64,000 bases of DNA, taken from DATARH01 sp963746885. Lineage in GTDB: Bacteria; Pseudomonadota; Alphaproteobacteria; ATCC43930; CGMCC-115725. The notes under the pieces were generated by a model. That model did no database searches. It worked only from the letters and a program-made list of their open reading frames with translations, and was not told the DNA's origin. Each line of letters starts with the position of its first letter. Position 1 is the first letter of the stretch. Positions 42,953 to 51,648 of this stretch are shown piece after piece. The DNA lies in NCBI GenBank assembly GCA_963746885.1, contig CAVVDM010000004.1, positions 372,001 to 436,000 on the forward strand, in the 5' to 3' direction. The position numbers were made by a program, and so were the translations under genes.

Positions 42953-43559
42953 GCGCTTCGGTACCACCATCCTCTGGCGCCGGCCCAGCCGGCACGAAAT
43001 CAATTGTCTGCTCCACCACTGCTCCGACCCGCAGGCCGGCCAGCCGCGCCAGATCGAGCTGTAGCCGGCGACACAGTTTGCCGCCGCCCACCGCTGCATG
43101 CACGATCCGCTCGCGGCCGAACGCCGCGCCGAGCTCAGCCGTCGTCAGCACGCTGGCCGCCGGCAGCCCGCGCCCCAGCGCGGCAAGCTTGCGGCGGCTG
43201 CCCTCCGCGCCGTCGAGCGCTACCAGCAGCAGCCCCACCTTGCCGTGCCGCACCGCCTCGCTCACCCGGTCGAACCCGCCGACGGCCAAGCCGGCGCGGC
43301 GGGCGAGACCCAGCGAATCGCGACACCGGCGCGCCAGCAGGCCCTCGATGCGGTCGGCAAGCTCGGGTGATGCCGATACCGGCCGGCGTGCCGCCCGTGC
43401 GAAAATCCGCTTGGCTACTGCCCGCTCCACTATATCCCGACGCGGCGTCAACCACAAACCCCGTCCGGGAAGCCGCGCGTCGATATCGGGCACGATATCG
43501 CCATCGGGGCCGATCACCAGGCGCAACAACGCAGCGCGGTCATGCACCTCGCCGGTCAC
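42945..43559 (-). CDS. ylxR: YlxR/DUF448 + L7Ae-like RNA-binding protein (start uncertain)
   Basis: Nucleoid- or RNA-associated protein of the nusA-infB cluster. The first 90 residues are the DUF448 domain (RLVIGPDGDIVPDIDARLPG, GRGLWLTPRRDIVERAVAK); the second half is an L7Ae-like fold (ARRAGLAVGGFDRVSEAV, KVGLLLVALDGAEGSRRKLA). The listed start, GTG 43559, falls inside the expected family start R-C-I-V-T-G-E. Codons upstream spell an in-frame QRRCIVTGE preceded by PDSPSSP, but no ATG, GTG or TTG follows the nusA stop in that frame. Either a rare start codon is used or an indel hides it. It overlaps infB by 8 bases. Confidence 0.85.
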   Translation of the reverse strand: MTGEVHDRAALLRLVIGPDGDIVPDIDARLPGRGLWLTPRRDIVERAVAKRIFARAARRPVSASPELADRIEGLLARRCRDSLGLARRAGLAVGGFDRVSEAVRHGKVGLLLVALDGAEGSRRKLAALGRGLPAASVLTTAELGAAFGRERIVHAAVGGGKLCRRLQLDLARLAGLRVGAVVEQTIDFVPAGPAPEDGGTEAHD

Positions 43560-43669
43560 GATGCAGCGGCGCTGCGGCGACGACGGGCTGTCCGGTGTGA
43601 TGCTGTCCGGCGCGACGCCGGAAGCTGCCGCCGCGAGCGGCGGCGCAGGGTACGCGATGGCCGTCGCCC

Positions 43670-45232
43670 CTACTCCTTCGCGGCCGCTGCCGCGGCGTCC
43701 GCATCCGCATCCGCGTCCTCGAACCAGTGGGCCCGGGCCGCCATGATCAGCGCGTTGGCGTCGTCAAGCTCGAGCGTGACGCCGCCTTTGTCCGACGCAG
43801 CGAGCATTTCGACCAGCTCGTCGCCGGCCAGCCCGGCGAAATCGTCGAGGGTTTTGATGCCGTTTTCCCCCAGCGTGACCAGCATGCCGGGGGTCAAGCC
43901 TTCGACCGCCACCAGATCATCCTCGACACCGAGCTGCAGGTAGCGCTCTTCGTAGTCGCGGTCGCGCCGTTCCAGCGCAAAGCGCGCCCGTTCCTGCAAC
44001 TCGGCGGCGACGTCGGCATCGAACCCCTCGATCTCGGCGAGGTCCTCGGTCGCGACATAGGCGACTTCCTCAAGCGAGCCGAACCCCTCGGTGACCAGCA
44101 GATGGGCGATCACGTCGTCGATGTCGAGCGCGTCGATGAACAGCTGGCTGCGGCTGCGGAACTCCTCGGTGCGCCGCTCGGATTCCTCGGCCTCGGTCAG
44201 GATGTCGATGTCCCAGCCGGTGAGCTGCGAGGCGAGGCGCACATTCTGGCCGCGCCGGCCGATCGCCAGGCTCAGCTGATCATCCGGGACAACCACCTCG
44301 ATGCGGCGCTGCTCCTCGTCCATCACGACCTTGCTGACCTCGGCCGGGGCGAGCGCATTGACGACGAAGGTGGCGGGGTCGGACGACCACGGGATGATGT
44401 CGATCTTCTCGCCCTGCAACTCGCCGACCACCGCCTGGACCCGGCTGCCGCGCATGCCGACGCAGGCGCCGACCGGGTCGATGCCGCTGTCGCGCGAGAT
44501 GACGGCGATCTTGGCGCGGCTGCCCGGGTCGCGCGCCACCGCCTTGATCTCGATGATGCCGTCGTAGATCTCCGGCACCTCCTGCGCGAACAGCTTGGCC
44601 ATGAATTGCGGATGGGTGCGCGACAGGAAGATTTGCGGCCCGCGCGTTTCCTGGCGCACGTCGTAGATGTAGGCGCGCACCCGCTCGCCCTGGCGGAAAC
44701 TCTCGCGCGGCAGCAATTCGTCGCGCCGCAGCATCGCCTCGGCGCGGCCGAGATCGACGACGACATTGCCGAACTCGACCCGCTTGACCAGCCCGTTGAC
44801 GATCTCGCCGACGCGGTCCTTGAACTCGGCGAATTGGCGCTGGCGCTCGGCGTCGCGCACTTTCTGCACGATCACCTGCTTCGCGGTCTGCGCCGCGATC
44901 CGGCCGAAATCGATCGGCGGCAGCGGGTCGGTGATGAAATCGCCGATCTCGGCCTCGGGGTTGAGGTGCTGCGCCGCTTCGAGCGCGATCTGCGTCGCAT
45001 CGTTCTCGATCGCGTCGACCACCTCGCGGAAGCGCAACAGCCGGATTTCGCCGTTGTGGCGGTCGATCTCGGCCCGGATGTCGTATTCCTGGCCGTATTT
45101 CGAGCGCCCGGCCTTCTGGATGGCCTGCTCCATCGCCTCCAGCACCTCGTCCTTGTCGATGCCCTTGTCGCGGGCGACGGTGTCGGCGACTTGCAGCAAC
45201 TCGGGGCGGGCGTAGGTGGTCGTGGTCTCCAT
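43670..45232 (-). CDS. nusA: Transcription termination/antitermination factor NusA
   Basis: RNA polymerase-associated elongation factor, 520 residues. N-terminal domain (LLQVADTVARDKGIDKDEVL), S1 domain (about 140-200, LVKRVEFGNVVVDLGRAEAML), KH1 and KH2 (VGACVGMRGSRVQAVVGELQ, LSLAIGRRGQNVRLASQLTG), then a C-terminal pair of helix-hairpin-helix/acidic repeats (GFGSLEEVAYVATEDLAEIEG, LVAVEGLTPGMLVTLGENG). ATG 45232 gives METTTTYARPELLQ. It follows rimP by 14 bases. Confidence 0.97.
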   Translation of the reverse strand: METTTTYARPELLQVADTVARDKGIDKDEVLEAMEQAIQKAGRSKYGQEYDIRAEIDRHNGEIRLLRFREVVDAIENDATQIALEAAQHLNPEAEIGDFITDPLPPIDFGRIAAQTAKQVIVQKVRDAERQRQFAEFKDRVGEIVNGLVKRVEFGNVVVDLGRAEAMLRRDELLPRESFRQGERVRAYIYDVRQETRGPQIFLSRTHPQFMAKLFAQEVPEIYDGIIEIKAVARDPGSRAKIAVISRDSGIDPVGACVGMRGSRVQAVVGELQGEKIDIIPWSSDPATFVVNALAPAEVSKVVMDEEQRRIEVVVPDDQLSLAIGRRGQNVRLASQLTGWDIDILTEAEESERRTEEFRSRSQLFIDALDIDDVIAHLLVTEGFGSLEEVAYVATEDLAEIEGFDADVAAELQERARFALERRDRDYEERYLQLGVEDDLVAVEGLTPGMLVTLGENGIKTLDDFAGLAGDELVEMLAASDKGGVTLELDDANALIMAARAHWFEDADADADAAAAAAKE

Positions 45233-45246
45233 GGCAGATCCCGTGT

Positions 45247-45750
45247 TCAATGAGTTTGCGCCGGCTTTTTCTGGGCCAGCGCGAGAAGGTCGTCGGTCAG
45301 CACCAGCTTGGCCCGGCTGATCGCGGCGAGCGGCAGGCGAACCTCGCCCTCTTCGCCGGCGAGGCGGACATGATCCTCGTCGCGCCCGAGCAACCGGCCG
45401 CGAAAGCGCTTGCGGCCGTCGAGCGGCGCGGCGAGGTCGATGCGCGCCTCGAAGCCGGCAAAGCGGTCGTAATCTTCCGGGCGCACCAGCGGCCGGTCGA
45501 TGCCGGGCGAGCTGACTTCGAGCGTATAGGCGTCGGCGATCGGGTCGGCCACATCGAGCAATGCCGAGATCGCGCGGCTGATATCGGCGCAGTCGTCGAC
45601 AGTCATCGCGGCATCGTCGCGTCGCTCGGCCATGACCTGCAATGTCGGCCGCCGCGTATTGGTCAGCGCCACCCGCACCAGCCGATAGCCCATCGCCTCC
45701 AGCGCGGGCTCGATGATCCGGGCAATCTCGTTCGTGTCGATCGTCGGCAA
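45247..45750 (-). CDS. rimP: Ribosome maturation factor RimP
   Basis: 30S assembly factor, 167 residues. N-terminal domain IIEPALEAMGYRLVRVAL, then SRAISALLDVADPIADAYTLE and VSSPGIDRPLVRPEDYDRFAG, which are the family signature, and a C-terminal SH3-like domain. The TTG start at 45750 gives a normal N-terminus (LPTIDTNEIARI) with AGGA upstream. The longer frame to GTG 45810 begins inside the upstream terminator hairpin and is not credible. Confidence 0.94.
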   Translation of the reverse strand: MPTIDTNEIARIIEPALEAMGYRLVRVALTNTRRPTLQVMAERRDDAAMTVDDCADISRAISALLDVADPIADAYTLEVSSPGIDRPLVRPEDYDRFAGFEARIDLAAPLDGRKRFRGRLLGRDEDHVRLAGEEGEVRLPLAAISRAKLVLTDDLLALAQKKPAQTH

Positions 45751-45787
45751 CCGATTCCTGTCCCGTCGAAAGATGTAGGCCGCAAAC

Positions 45788-45810
45788 AAAAAGTGGGCCG
45801 CCGGGCCCAC
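45788..45810 (-). terminator. Intrinsic terminator/attenuator in rimP leader
   Basis: On the minus strand GTGGGCC-CGGC-GGCCCAC forms a 7-base stem with a 4-base loop, followed at once by TTTTTG. It ends 38 bases before the rimP start. It would terminate trmB transcripts and, if a promoter lies in 45811-45919, could act as an attenuator for the rimP-nusA-infB operon. Structured, terminator-like rimP leaders have been described in other bacteria. Confidence 0.75.
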
Positions 45811-45919
45811 TCCAACAATCGGTCCGCCCAGGCTTTATCGCTCCCGCGGACGCTATGGGACTTTTGCCCGTGATATATAGGGAAAGCGCCCTTCCCGGCA
45901 AGGTGAAACCGCGAAACGG

Positions 45920-46636
45920 CTACCGATCGCGCCGGACAAAGCGCAGAAACGCCGGTGTGCGCCCGGCGGCGCGGGCCTTTTCCTCGTAGCGCGTCGGCGG
46001 CCAGTCGGCCGGGCGCTCGCGCCAGTCGGCCGGCCGGCGCGCCAGCCAGGCGAAGGCCGGATGCGCCGTCACGTGCTCCAGCATCCAGCCGAGATAATCG
46101 CGGTCGTCGGTGGCGAGGCGCAGTTCCGCCCCCGGCTGCATGATTGCGGCGAGGCGATCGAGCGTCGCGGGCGCGACGAGGCGGCGCTTGTGGTGGCGCT
46201 GCTTCGGCCAGGGATCGGGGAACAGGATGAACACCCGCCCGAGCGAGGCCGGCATCAGAACGTCGAGGAGCAGGCGCGCGTCGTCGGCGAACACCCGGAT
46301 GTTGCCGAGGCTGCGGTGCGCGATCTCGCCGACCAGCCGGGCAATGCCGTTCTCGAACACCTCGCAGCCGATAAAGCCGATCTCCGGGTGGCATTCGGCC
46401 TGTTCGGCGAGATGCTCGCCGCCGCCGAAGCCGATTTCGAGCCATATCGCCGCAGGTGGCGCTATGGCAGGCGGCACGGGAAACAGCGTCGCCGGGTCGA
46501 GCGATGCCTGCGTCGGCAGGGTGATCGCCAGCTGCGGCAGCAGTCTCTCGGTGAGACGCTGCCTTCCCTCCCGCACCGGCCGCCCACGGCGCCGGCCGTA
46601 GAGCCGGCGGTCGGTTGGCGGCGTTGCGCCTGACAA
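45920..46636 (-). CDS. trmB: tRNA (guanine-N7)-methyltransferase TrmB
   Basis: SAM-dependent enzyme making m7G46 in tRNA. 238 residues. SAM site AIWLEIGFGGGEHLAEQAE, acidic end of strand 2 GFIGCEVFENGIA, catalytic loop FILFPDPWPKQRHHKRRLV. An Arg-rich N-terminus (YGRRRGRPVREGRQRL) is typical for Alphaproteobacteria. Lies 20 bases after metK. Confidence 0.96.
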   Translation of the reverse strand: MSGATPPTDRRLYGRRRGRPVREGRQRLTERLLPQLAITLPTQASLDPATLFPVPPAIAPPAAIWLEIGFGGGEHLAEQAECHPEIGFIGCEVFENGIARLVGEIAHRSLGNIRVFADDARLLLDVLMPASLGRVFILFPDPWPKQRHHKRRLVAPATLDRLAAIMQPGAELRLATDDRDYLGWMLEHVTAHPAFAWLARRPADWRERPADWPPTRYEEKARAAGRTPAFLRFVRRDR

Positions 46637-46656
46637 CGAGCCGCGCCGCGGCCGCC

Positions 46657-47823
46657 CTAGAACGCGCCGCGCAACACGTCGACGAGGTCGAGCCGCTCCC
46701 AGGAGAACCCGCCGTCGGGGTCGGGCGCGCGGCCGAAATGGCCATAGGCGGAGGTGCGGGCGTAGATCGGTTTGTTGAGCCCGAGATGGGTGCGGATGCC
46801 GCGCGGCGACAGATCCATCACCTCCTGCAGGACGCGCGACAGGCGGTCCTCGTCGACCTGGCCGGTGCCGTCGGTCTCGATATAGACCGACAGCGGCTTG
46901 GCGATGCCGATCGCGTAGGCGACCTGGATCGTGCAGCGCTCGGCGAGGCCGGCCGCGACGACGTTCTTCGCCAGGTAGCGCGCGGCATAGGCGGCCGAGC
47001 GATCGACCTTGGTCGGGTCCTTGCCGGAAAACGCCCCGCCGCCATGCGGCGCCGCCCCGCCATAGGTATCGACGATGATCTTACGCCCGGTCAGGCCGCA
47101 ATCGCCGTCCGGGCCGCCGATCACGAAGCGCCCGGTCGGATTGATGTAGAAATGCTCTTCGTCGCACATCCACCCCTCGGGCAGCACGTTGACGACGTGC
47201 GGCCGGACGATCTCGCGCACCTCGTCCTGGCCGATCTCCGGCGCGTGCTGGGTCGAGATCAGCACCGCCCGCGCGCCGACCGGCTTGCCGGCGACGTATT
47301 GCAGCGTCACCTGGCTCTTGGCGTCGGGCCCGAGCAGCGGGGCGGCGCCCGAGTGGCGCGCCTCGGCCAGCGAGTGCAGGATGGCGTGGGCATAGAAGAT
47401 CGGCGCCGGCATCAATTCGGGGGTCTCGGTGCAGGCATAGCCGAACATCATGCCCTGGTCGCCGGCACCCTCGTCCTTGTTGCCCGACGCGTCGACGCCC
47501 TGCGCGATGTCGGTCGACTGGCCGTGGATCAGGCAATCGACCTGGGCGCGCTGCCAGTGAAAGCCCTCCTGCTCATAGCCGATGTCGCGCACCGCGTGGC
47601 GCGCCACCTCGATCAGCATGTCCTTGGTGATCGAGGCCGGGCCGCGCACCTCGCCGGCGAGTACGACGTGGTTGGTCGTCGCCAGGGTTTCAACGCCGCA
47701 GCGGGCCTGCGGCTCGGCGGCAAGGAAGGTGTCGACGATCGCGTCGGAGATGCGGTCGCAGACCTTGTCGGGGTGTCCCTCCGACACCGACTCGCTGGTA
47801 AAGACGAAATCGTGCTGCGGCAA
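46657..47823 (-). CDS. metK: S-adenosylmethionine synthase
   Basis: Makes SAM from methionine and ATP. 388 residues. Start FVFTSESVSEGHPDKVCDR; DQGMMFGYACTETPELMPAP and GGGAFSGKDPTKVDRSAAYA are the two PROSITE-type signatures; IGGPDGDCGLTGRKIIVDTY is also present. The start is TTG 47823 with GAGGAG nine bases upstream. Between the xre stop and metK (about 120 bases) I see no SAM riboswitch of the types I can recall. SAM made here feeds hpnR, trmB and miaB. Confidence 0.97.
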   Translation of the reverse strand: MPQHDFVFTSESVSEGHPDKVCDRISDAIVDTFLAAEPQARCGVETLATTNHVVLAGEVRGPASITKDMLIEVARHAVRDIGYEQEGFHWQRAQVDCLIHGQSTDIAQGVDASGNKDEGAGDQGMMFGYACTETPELMPAPIFYAHAILHSLAEARHSGAAPLLGPDAKSQVTLQYVAGKPVGARAVLISTQHAPEIGQDEVREIVRPHVVNVLPEGWMCDEEHFYINPTGRFVIGGPDGDCGLTGRKIIVDTYGGAAPHGGGAFSGKDPTKVDRSAAYAARYLAKNVVAAGLAERCTIQVAYAIGIAKPLSVYIETDGTGQVDEDRLSRVLQEVMDLSPRGIRTHLGLNKPIYARTSAYGHFGRAPDPDGGFSWERLDLVDVLRGAF

Positions 47824-47944
47824 CGGGCAATCTCCTCAATCGGCGTGCGCCAAATCCCCGGCAGCGGCACGGTCAGGTCGGATGTTGGTGACGACCAATG
47901 ACCCGTCTCCGGGCGGCCTGTTGTCGAATGGGAACGCGCAAGCG

Positions 47945-48451
47945 TCAAGCGGGATTTCGCCGTCGTCCCCGTCGGCTCGGCGGCGCCGCATCGGTATCGA
48001 GTGCCCGCTCGCCCTCGGCGGCGAGCGTGCGCGCCAGCTCAAGCATGCGACGGCGCACCACGGCGTCCTCGATCGCGAAATAGGCGTCGAGCAGCTCGAT
48101 CGTCTCGCGCCGGCGCAGCGGATCGGAGTCAAAGGCGGCAGCCGGCGGCTCGGCGAAGCCGCCGGGGATCGCCGGGGCGCGCACCGGATCGGTGTCGTCG
48201 AAAAAGAACGACACCGGCACGTCGAGCACCCGGCTCAGTTCGTGCAGCCGGCTGGCGCCGATGCGGTTGGCGCCGCGCTCGTATTTCTGCACCTGTTGAA
48301 AGGTCAGGCCGATCGCCTCGCCGAGTTTTCCCTGGCTGAGCCCGAGCATGTTGCGACGCAGCCGGACGCGGGCGCCGACCTGGACGTCGATCGGGTTCGG
48401 CTTGTCGGATTTCTGCCGACCGGGCCGCCGAACGGGTTGGGATATCGCCAT
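47945..48451 (-). CDS. Xre-family transcriptional regulator upstream of metK
   Basis: DNA-binding regulator, 168 residues. Xre/Cro-type helix-turn-helix at about residues 22-78 (VGARVRLRRNMLGLSQGKLG, IGLTFQQVQKYERGANRIGA, LHELSRVLDVPVSFFFDD), as in alphaproteobacterial SinR-like proteins, then a C-terminal helical part. ATG 48451 is chosen over ATG 48478 because the -10 element ends at 48481, so transcription should begin almost at 48478, leaving no leader for that start. The palindrome inside its own promoter predicts autoregulation. This gene is usually found beside metK and lnt in Alphaproteobacteria. Confidence 0.88.
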   Translation of the reverse strand: MAISQPVRRPGRQKSDKPNPIDVQVGARVRLRRNMLGLSQGKLGEAIGLTFQQVQKYERGANRIGASRLHELSRVLDVPVSFFFDDTDPVRAPAIPGGFAEPPAAAFDSDPLRRRETIELLDAYFAIEDAVVRRRMLELARTLAAEGERALDTDAAPPSRRGRRRNPA

Positions 48452-48480
48452 GAAAACCGCGCCACAAGGGAAGCGCATTA

Positions 48481-48510
48481 ATCATATCGCATACAATCGT
48501 ATGCCGTCAA
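48481..48510 (-). promoter_or_regulatory. xre promoter with palindromic operator in the spacer
   Basis: Minus-strand -35 TTGACG (48510-48505), an 18-base spacer and -10 TATGAT (48486-48481). The spacer holds the palindrome GCATACGATTGTATGC as read on that strand (48504-48489), two 6-base arms around 4 bases. A dimer bound there would block RNA polymerase. The same core recurs at 9565-9578. Confidence 0.78.
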
Positions 48511-48569
48511 CGTTGCTTCGCAACTTGCGATAGGTGAGTTGCGCTCCGATTGCGGTGTCGCGCGTCCCC

Positions 48570-50189
48570 TTAGCGCCGGCGGCGCAGCAGCGCTGGCGCA
48601 AGGCCGAGCCCGAGCATCGCCAGGAAGATCCGGTCGCCGGCGGCCGAATAGAGGGTCGGCGGTCCGGCAGCGGGCAGCGCGACGTCGGCATAGGTAACGT
48701 CGTCGAGTCCGGTTCGCGCCACGATGCGACCCTCCGCATCGACGACTCCGCTGATGCCGTTGTTGGCGACCCGAACCAGCGGCAGCCCTTCTTCGACGGC
48801 GCGGGTCCGGGCGACCGCGAAATGCTGGTAGGGGCCGGAGCTGCGGCCGTACCAGGCATCGTTGGTGACGTTGAAGATCCACGCGGGGCGCGCCGTCCGG
48901 TCGATCACCGCGTCGGGAAAGATCGCCTCGTAGCAGACGATCGGCGAAAACGCCGGCAGCCCCGGCAGCGCCAGCGTCTCCGGCCCCGGGCCGGCGCTCA
49001 GATCGATGCTGCCGGGCGTCAGCTTTGCGAACGGCAGCAGCCCGCGCAGCGGCATGTACTCGCCGAACGGCACGAGATGCGCCTTGTCGTAGCGGGCGCG
49101 GATCGCGCCTTTGGCGTCGATCGCCTCGATGCTGTTCCAGATCTGCGTCACCGGGCCGGGCGGCGGATTGGCGCGCAGCGCGCCGGTCAGGACGTAACCG
49201 TCTTTCGGCACCACCGCCGCGATCGCCGCGCGGTGTGCCCCGTCGCGTTCGAGCAGGTAGGTCACCGCCGCCTCGGGCCACACGACCGCGGCGAGCTTGT
49301 GCGCCGCCGGGGCGCTGCTGAGCTCGATCAGCCGGTGAAAATTGGCGGCCTCCGCGCGCGGGTTCCATTTCAGCGTCTCGGGGATCGACGGCTGGACGAG
49401 GCGCAGCCACAAATCGGTCGATCGGCTCGGCGTCGCTGTCAGCCGCAGCGCGCCGGCCGCCGCGGGGACCAGGATCAATAGCGCGGCGCCCAACGCAGGC
49501 GCAGCCCGCCGCGCCTGCGCCAGCGGCCGCAGCGATGCGGTTCCGAGCAGCGCCGGCAGCGCGGCGGCCAGCACCGTGATAAAGCTCAGCCCGTAAATGC
49601 CGGTCCACGCGGTGGTCTGCAGCATCGCCAGCGCGCCCGGGAAGCCGCCCGCCCAGACATAGCCGACGAGGTTCCACGGCAGGCCGGTCAAGGCGTGGCC
49701 GCGAACCCATTCGGCGGCGCTCCACGCCACCGCGAACAGGCAGATCCGCGCCGCCGCCGACACCTGCAGCCGCCGCGCCACGAGGCTGGTCAGGCCGAGC
49801 GCGGCGGCAGTATAGACCGCCAGCAGCGCCGGCAGCCCCAGCACCGCGAACGGCAACGCCCACCAGAACCGGGCAATGTCGACAAACAGCGCTGCCGCGA
49901 CCCAGTACATGCCGGCGACAAAAAAGCCGAGCCCGAAGACGTAGCCGAGCCGCGCCGATGCCCATGCCCCGGAGCTGCCCTCGTCGAGCCACAACAGGCC
50001 GGGAAACGCGACGAAGATCAGCGGCGTCAGATCGAATGGCGGCAGTGCGCCGGCAAGCAGTCCGCCGAGCAGAAAGGCGAGGCCATAGCGCCGCCAGCCC
50101 GCCAGCCCGGCAAGCTCGTGCGCCAGCCGGCACAGCAGCGTCTCGGTGCGCGCCCCGGGGTGGGCGCGCAAAACCGAGGATTCAGGCAC
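48570..50189 (-). CDS. lnt: Apolipoprotein N-acyltransferase
   Basis: Inner-membrane enzyme that adds the third acyl chain to lipoproteins. 539 residues. About six to seven N-terminal membrane segments, then a periplasmic nitrilase domain with Glu in VVWPEAAVTYLLERD, Lys in RARYDKAHLVPFGEYMP and Cys in SPIVCYEAIFPDAVI; NVTNDAWYGRSSGPYQHFAV is the usual signature. A last hydrophobic segment precedes the C-terminus. The GTG start at 50189 overlaps the corC stop. Confidence 0.95.
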   Translation of the reverse strand: MPESSVLRAHPGARTETLLCRLAHELAGLAGWRRYGLAFLLGGLLAGALPPFDLTPLIFVAFPGLLWLDEGSSGAWASARLGYVFGLGFFVAGMYWVAAALFVDIARFWWALPFAVLGLPALLAVYTAAALGLTSLVARRLQVSAAARICLFAVAWSAAEWVRGHALTGLPWNLVGYVWAGGFPGALAMLQTTAWTGIYGLSFITVLAAALPALLGTASLRPLAQARRAAPALGAALLILVPAAAGALRLTATPSRSTDLWLRLVQPSIPETLKWNPRAEAANFHRLIELSSAPAAHKLAAVVWPEAAVTYLLERDGAHRAAIAAVVPKDGYVLTGALRANPPPGPVTQIWNSIEAIDAKGAIRARYDKAHLVPFGEYMPLRGLLPFAKLTPGSIDLSAGPGPETLALPGLPAFSPIVCYEAIFPDAVIDRTARPAWIFNVTNDAWYGRSSGPYQHFAVARTRAVEEGLPLVRVANNGISGVVDAEGRIVARTGLDDVTYADVALPAAGPPTLYSAAGDRIFLAMLGLGLAPALLRRRR

Positions 50190-51108
50190 TCGCCACCCCC
50201 TTGCTGCCGCTCGCCCCGGGCAGGCCGCGCACGCGCAGTCGCTTGACGCGCCGCGGGTCGGCGTCGAGCACTTCAAACTCGATGCCGTCGGGATGGGCGA
50301 TGACCTCGCCGCGCTTCGGCACCCGCCCGGCCAGCATGAATACCAGCCCGCCCAGCGTGTCGACCGATTCCTCCTCGCCGGCCGCGCGCAGGCGCGTGTC
50401 ACAATGTTCTTCGAGTTCCTCGATCGGTAGCCGCGCGTCGGCGATGATGCTGCCGTCGGGCCGCTCGATCAGCGTCGGCGCCTCGGGCTCGTCGTGCTCG
50501 TCCTCGATTTCGCCGACGATCTCCTCGATCAGATCTTCGATCGTCACCAGCCCGTCGATGCCGCCGAACTCGTCAACCACCATCGCGATGTGGGTGCGCG
50601 CCTGGCGCATCTGGACCAGGAGATCGAGGATCGGCAGCGAGGGAGCAACGAACAAGACCTTGCGCAACAGGCGCGACAGCCTAGCCGGGCGGCGGTCGGC
50701 GACCGGCGCCAGCACGTCCTTGACATGCACAAAGCCGATCACGTCGTCGAGCGTCTCGCGGTACACCGGCACCCGCGAATGGCCCTGCTCGACCATGCAT
50801 TTGACGACCTCGCCAAAGGGCTGGTCGGCATCGAGCGCGACGATGTCGCCGCGCGGTACCATGACGTCGGCGGCGTTGCGGTCATGCACCTTGAAGATGT
50901 TGCCGATCAAAAAGCGCTCCTGCGGCGTGATCGGGGCGAGGCCCTCGAGGGCGGCAGCGGCGATCAGCACGTCCATCGTACTGCGCTGGCCGCGCGGGCG
51001 CCGCCACAGCCTCAAGAGGGTGAGCAGCCGTGACAGTGACCCTCCCCCGTTTGCTGGCTGACGGTGCTCGGGCTGGCCGTCGCTGTCGGGCGGCTCGGTG
51101 TCGCTCAT
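50182..51108 (-). CDS. corC: CorC/HlyC-family CBS-domain protein
   Basis: 308 residues, soluble form of the CNNM/CorC family linked to magnesium efflux or haemolysin-like proteins. Two CBS domains (about 70-200: DVMVPRGDIVALDADQPFGE, GFVHVKDVLAPVAD, DEFGGIDGLVTIEDLIEEIV) and a C-terminal transporter-associated CorC_HlyC domain (IADARLPIEELEEHC, DTLGGLVFMLAGRVP). There is no N-terminal membrane domain, as is usual for the corC gene next to ybeY and lnt. Confidence 0.93.
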   Translation of the reverse strand: MSDTEPPDSDGQPEHRQPANGGGSLSRLLTLLRLWRRPRGQRSTMDVLIAAAALEGLAPITPQERFLIGNIFKVHDRNAADVMVPRGDIVALDADQPFGEVVKCMVEQGHSRVPVYRETLDDVIGFVHVKDVLAPVADRRPARLSRLLRKVLFVAPSLPILDLLVQMRQARTHIAMVVDEFGGIDGLVTIEDLIEEIVGEIEDEHDEPEAPTLIERPDGSIIADARLPIEELEEHCDTRLRAAGEEESVDTLGGLVFMLAGRVPKRGEVIAHPDGIEFEVLDADPRRVKRLRVRGLPGASGSKGVASA

Positions 51109-51135
51109 CGGGTCGGGTGGTCCGGGTTCAGATGT

Positions 51136-51648
51136 TCAGATGGGGTCGCGATAAGGATCCGGCACCCCCAGCCGCGCCAATATCTCGATCTCGCGCGCTT
51201 CCATGACCGCCGCCTCGGCGTCGCTCTGGTGGTCGAAGCCGAGCAGATGCAGGACGCCGTGCACGACGAGGTGGCGCAGATGGTCGGCGAGCGGCTTGTG
51301 CTGCTCGGCGGCCTCGCGCGCCACGGTCTCGAACGCCAGCACGACATCGCCGAGCAGGACCGGGGAGCCCGGTGGCGCCGCAGCTTGCGGATCGGCGAGT
51401 GCGAAGGCGAGCACATTGGTCGGCGCATCCGTGCCGCGGTAGGTGCGGTTGAGCTGCCGCTGCGCGGCGTCGTCGGCGAGGACGATATCGGCCACCACCG
51501 GGCCGGCATTCCCGGCCAGCGCGGCCCGCGCTGCCGTCTCGGCAAGCGCCTCGGCAGCGGGACAGGCGGCCGGCCAGGCATCGCAGGCAACCGACACCTC
51601 AATCGCGACCGTGTCCGCCCCGTGCATCAACTCTGCTGATCCGGTCAC
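51136..51648 (-). CDS. ybeY: Endoribonuclease YbeY
   Basis: Zinc-dependent endoribonuclease for 16S rRNA 3'-end maturation. 170 residues. The H-x3-H-x5-H zinc motif is in HLVVHGVLHLLGFDH; RQLNRTYRGTDAPTNVLAFA and LLGDVVLAFETVAREA precede it. The GTG start at 51648 overlaps the phoH stop in GTGA, with GGAG upstream. Confidence 0.95.
   Translation of the reverse strand: MTGSAELMHGADTVAIEVSVACDAWPAACPAAEALAETAARAALAGNAGPVVADIVLADDAAQRQLNRTYRGTDAPTNVLAFALADPQAAAPPGSPVLLGDVVLAFETVAREAAEQHKPLADHLRHLVVHGVLHLLGFDHQSDAEAAVMEAREIEILARLGVPDPYRDPI

Noticed and set aside
42953..43099. Longer N-terminus of IF-2
   Set aside because: The extra codons overlap the end of ylxR and lack IF-2-like sequence; ATG 42952 is the natural start.
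47824..47944. SAM riboswitch before metK
   Set aside because: I compared the gap with the SAM-I, SAM-II and SAM/SAH consensus features I remember and found no matching core; a covariance-model scan would be decisive.
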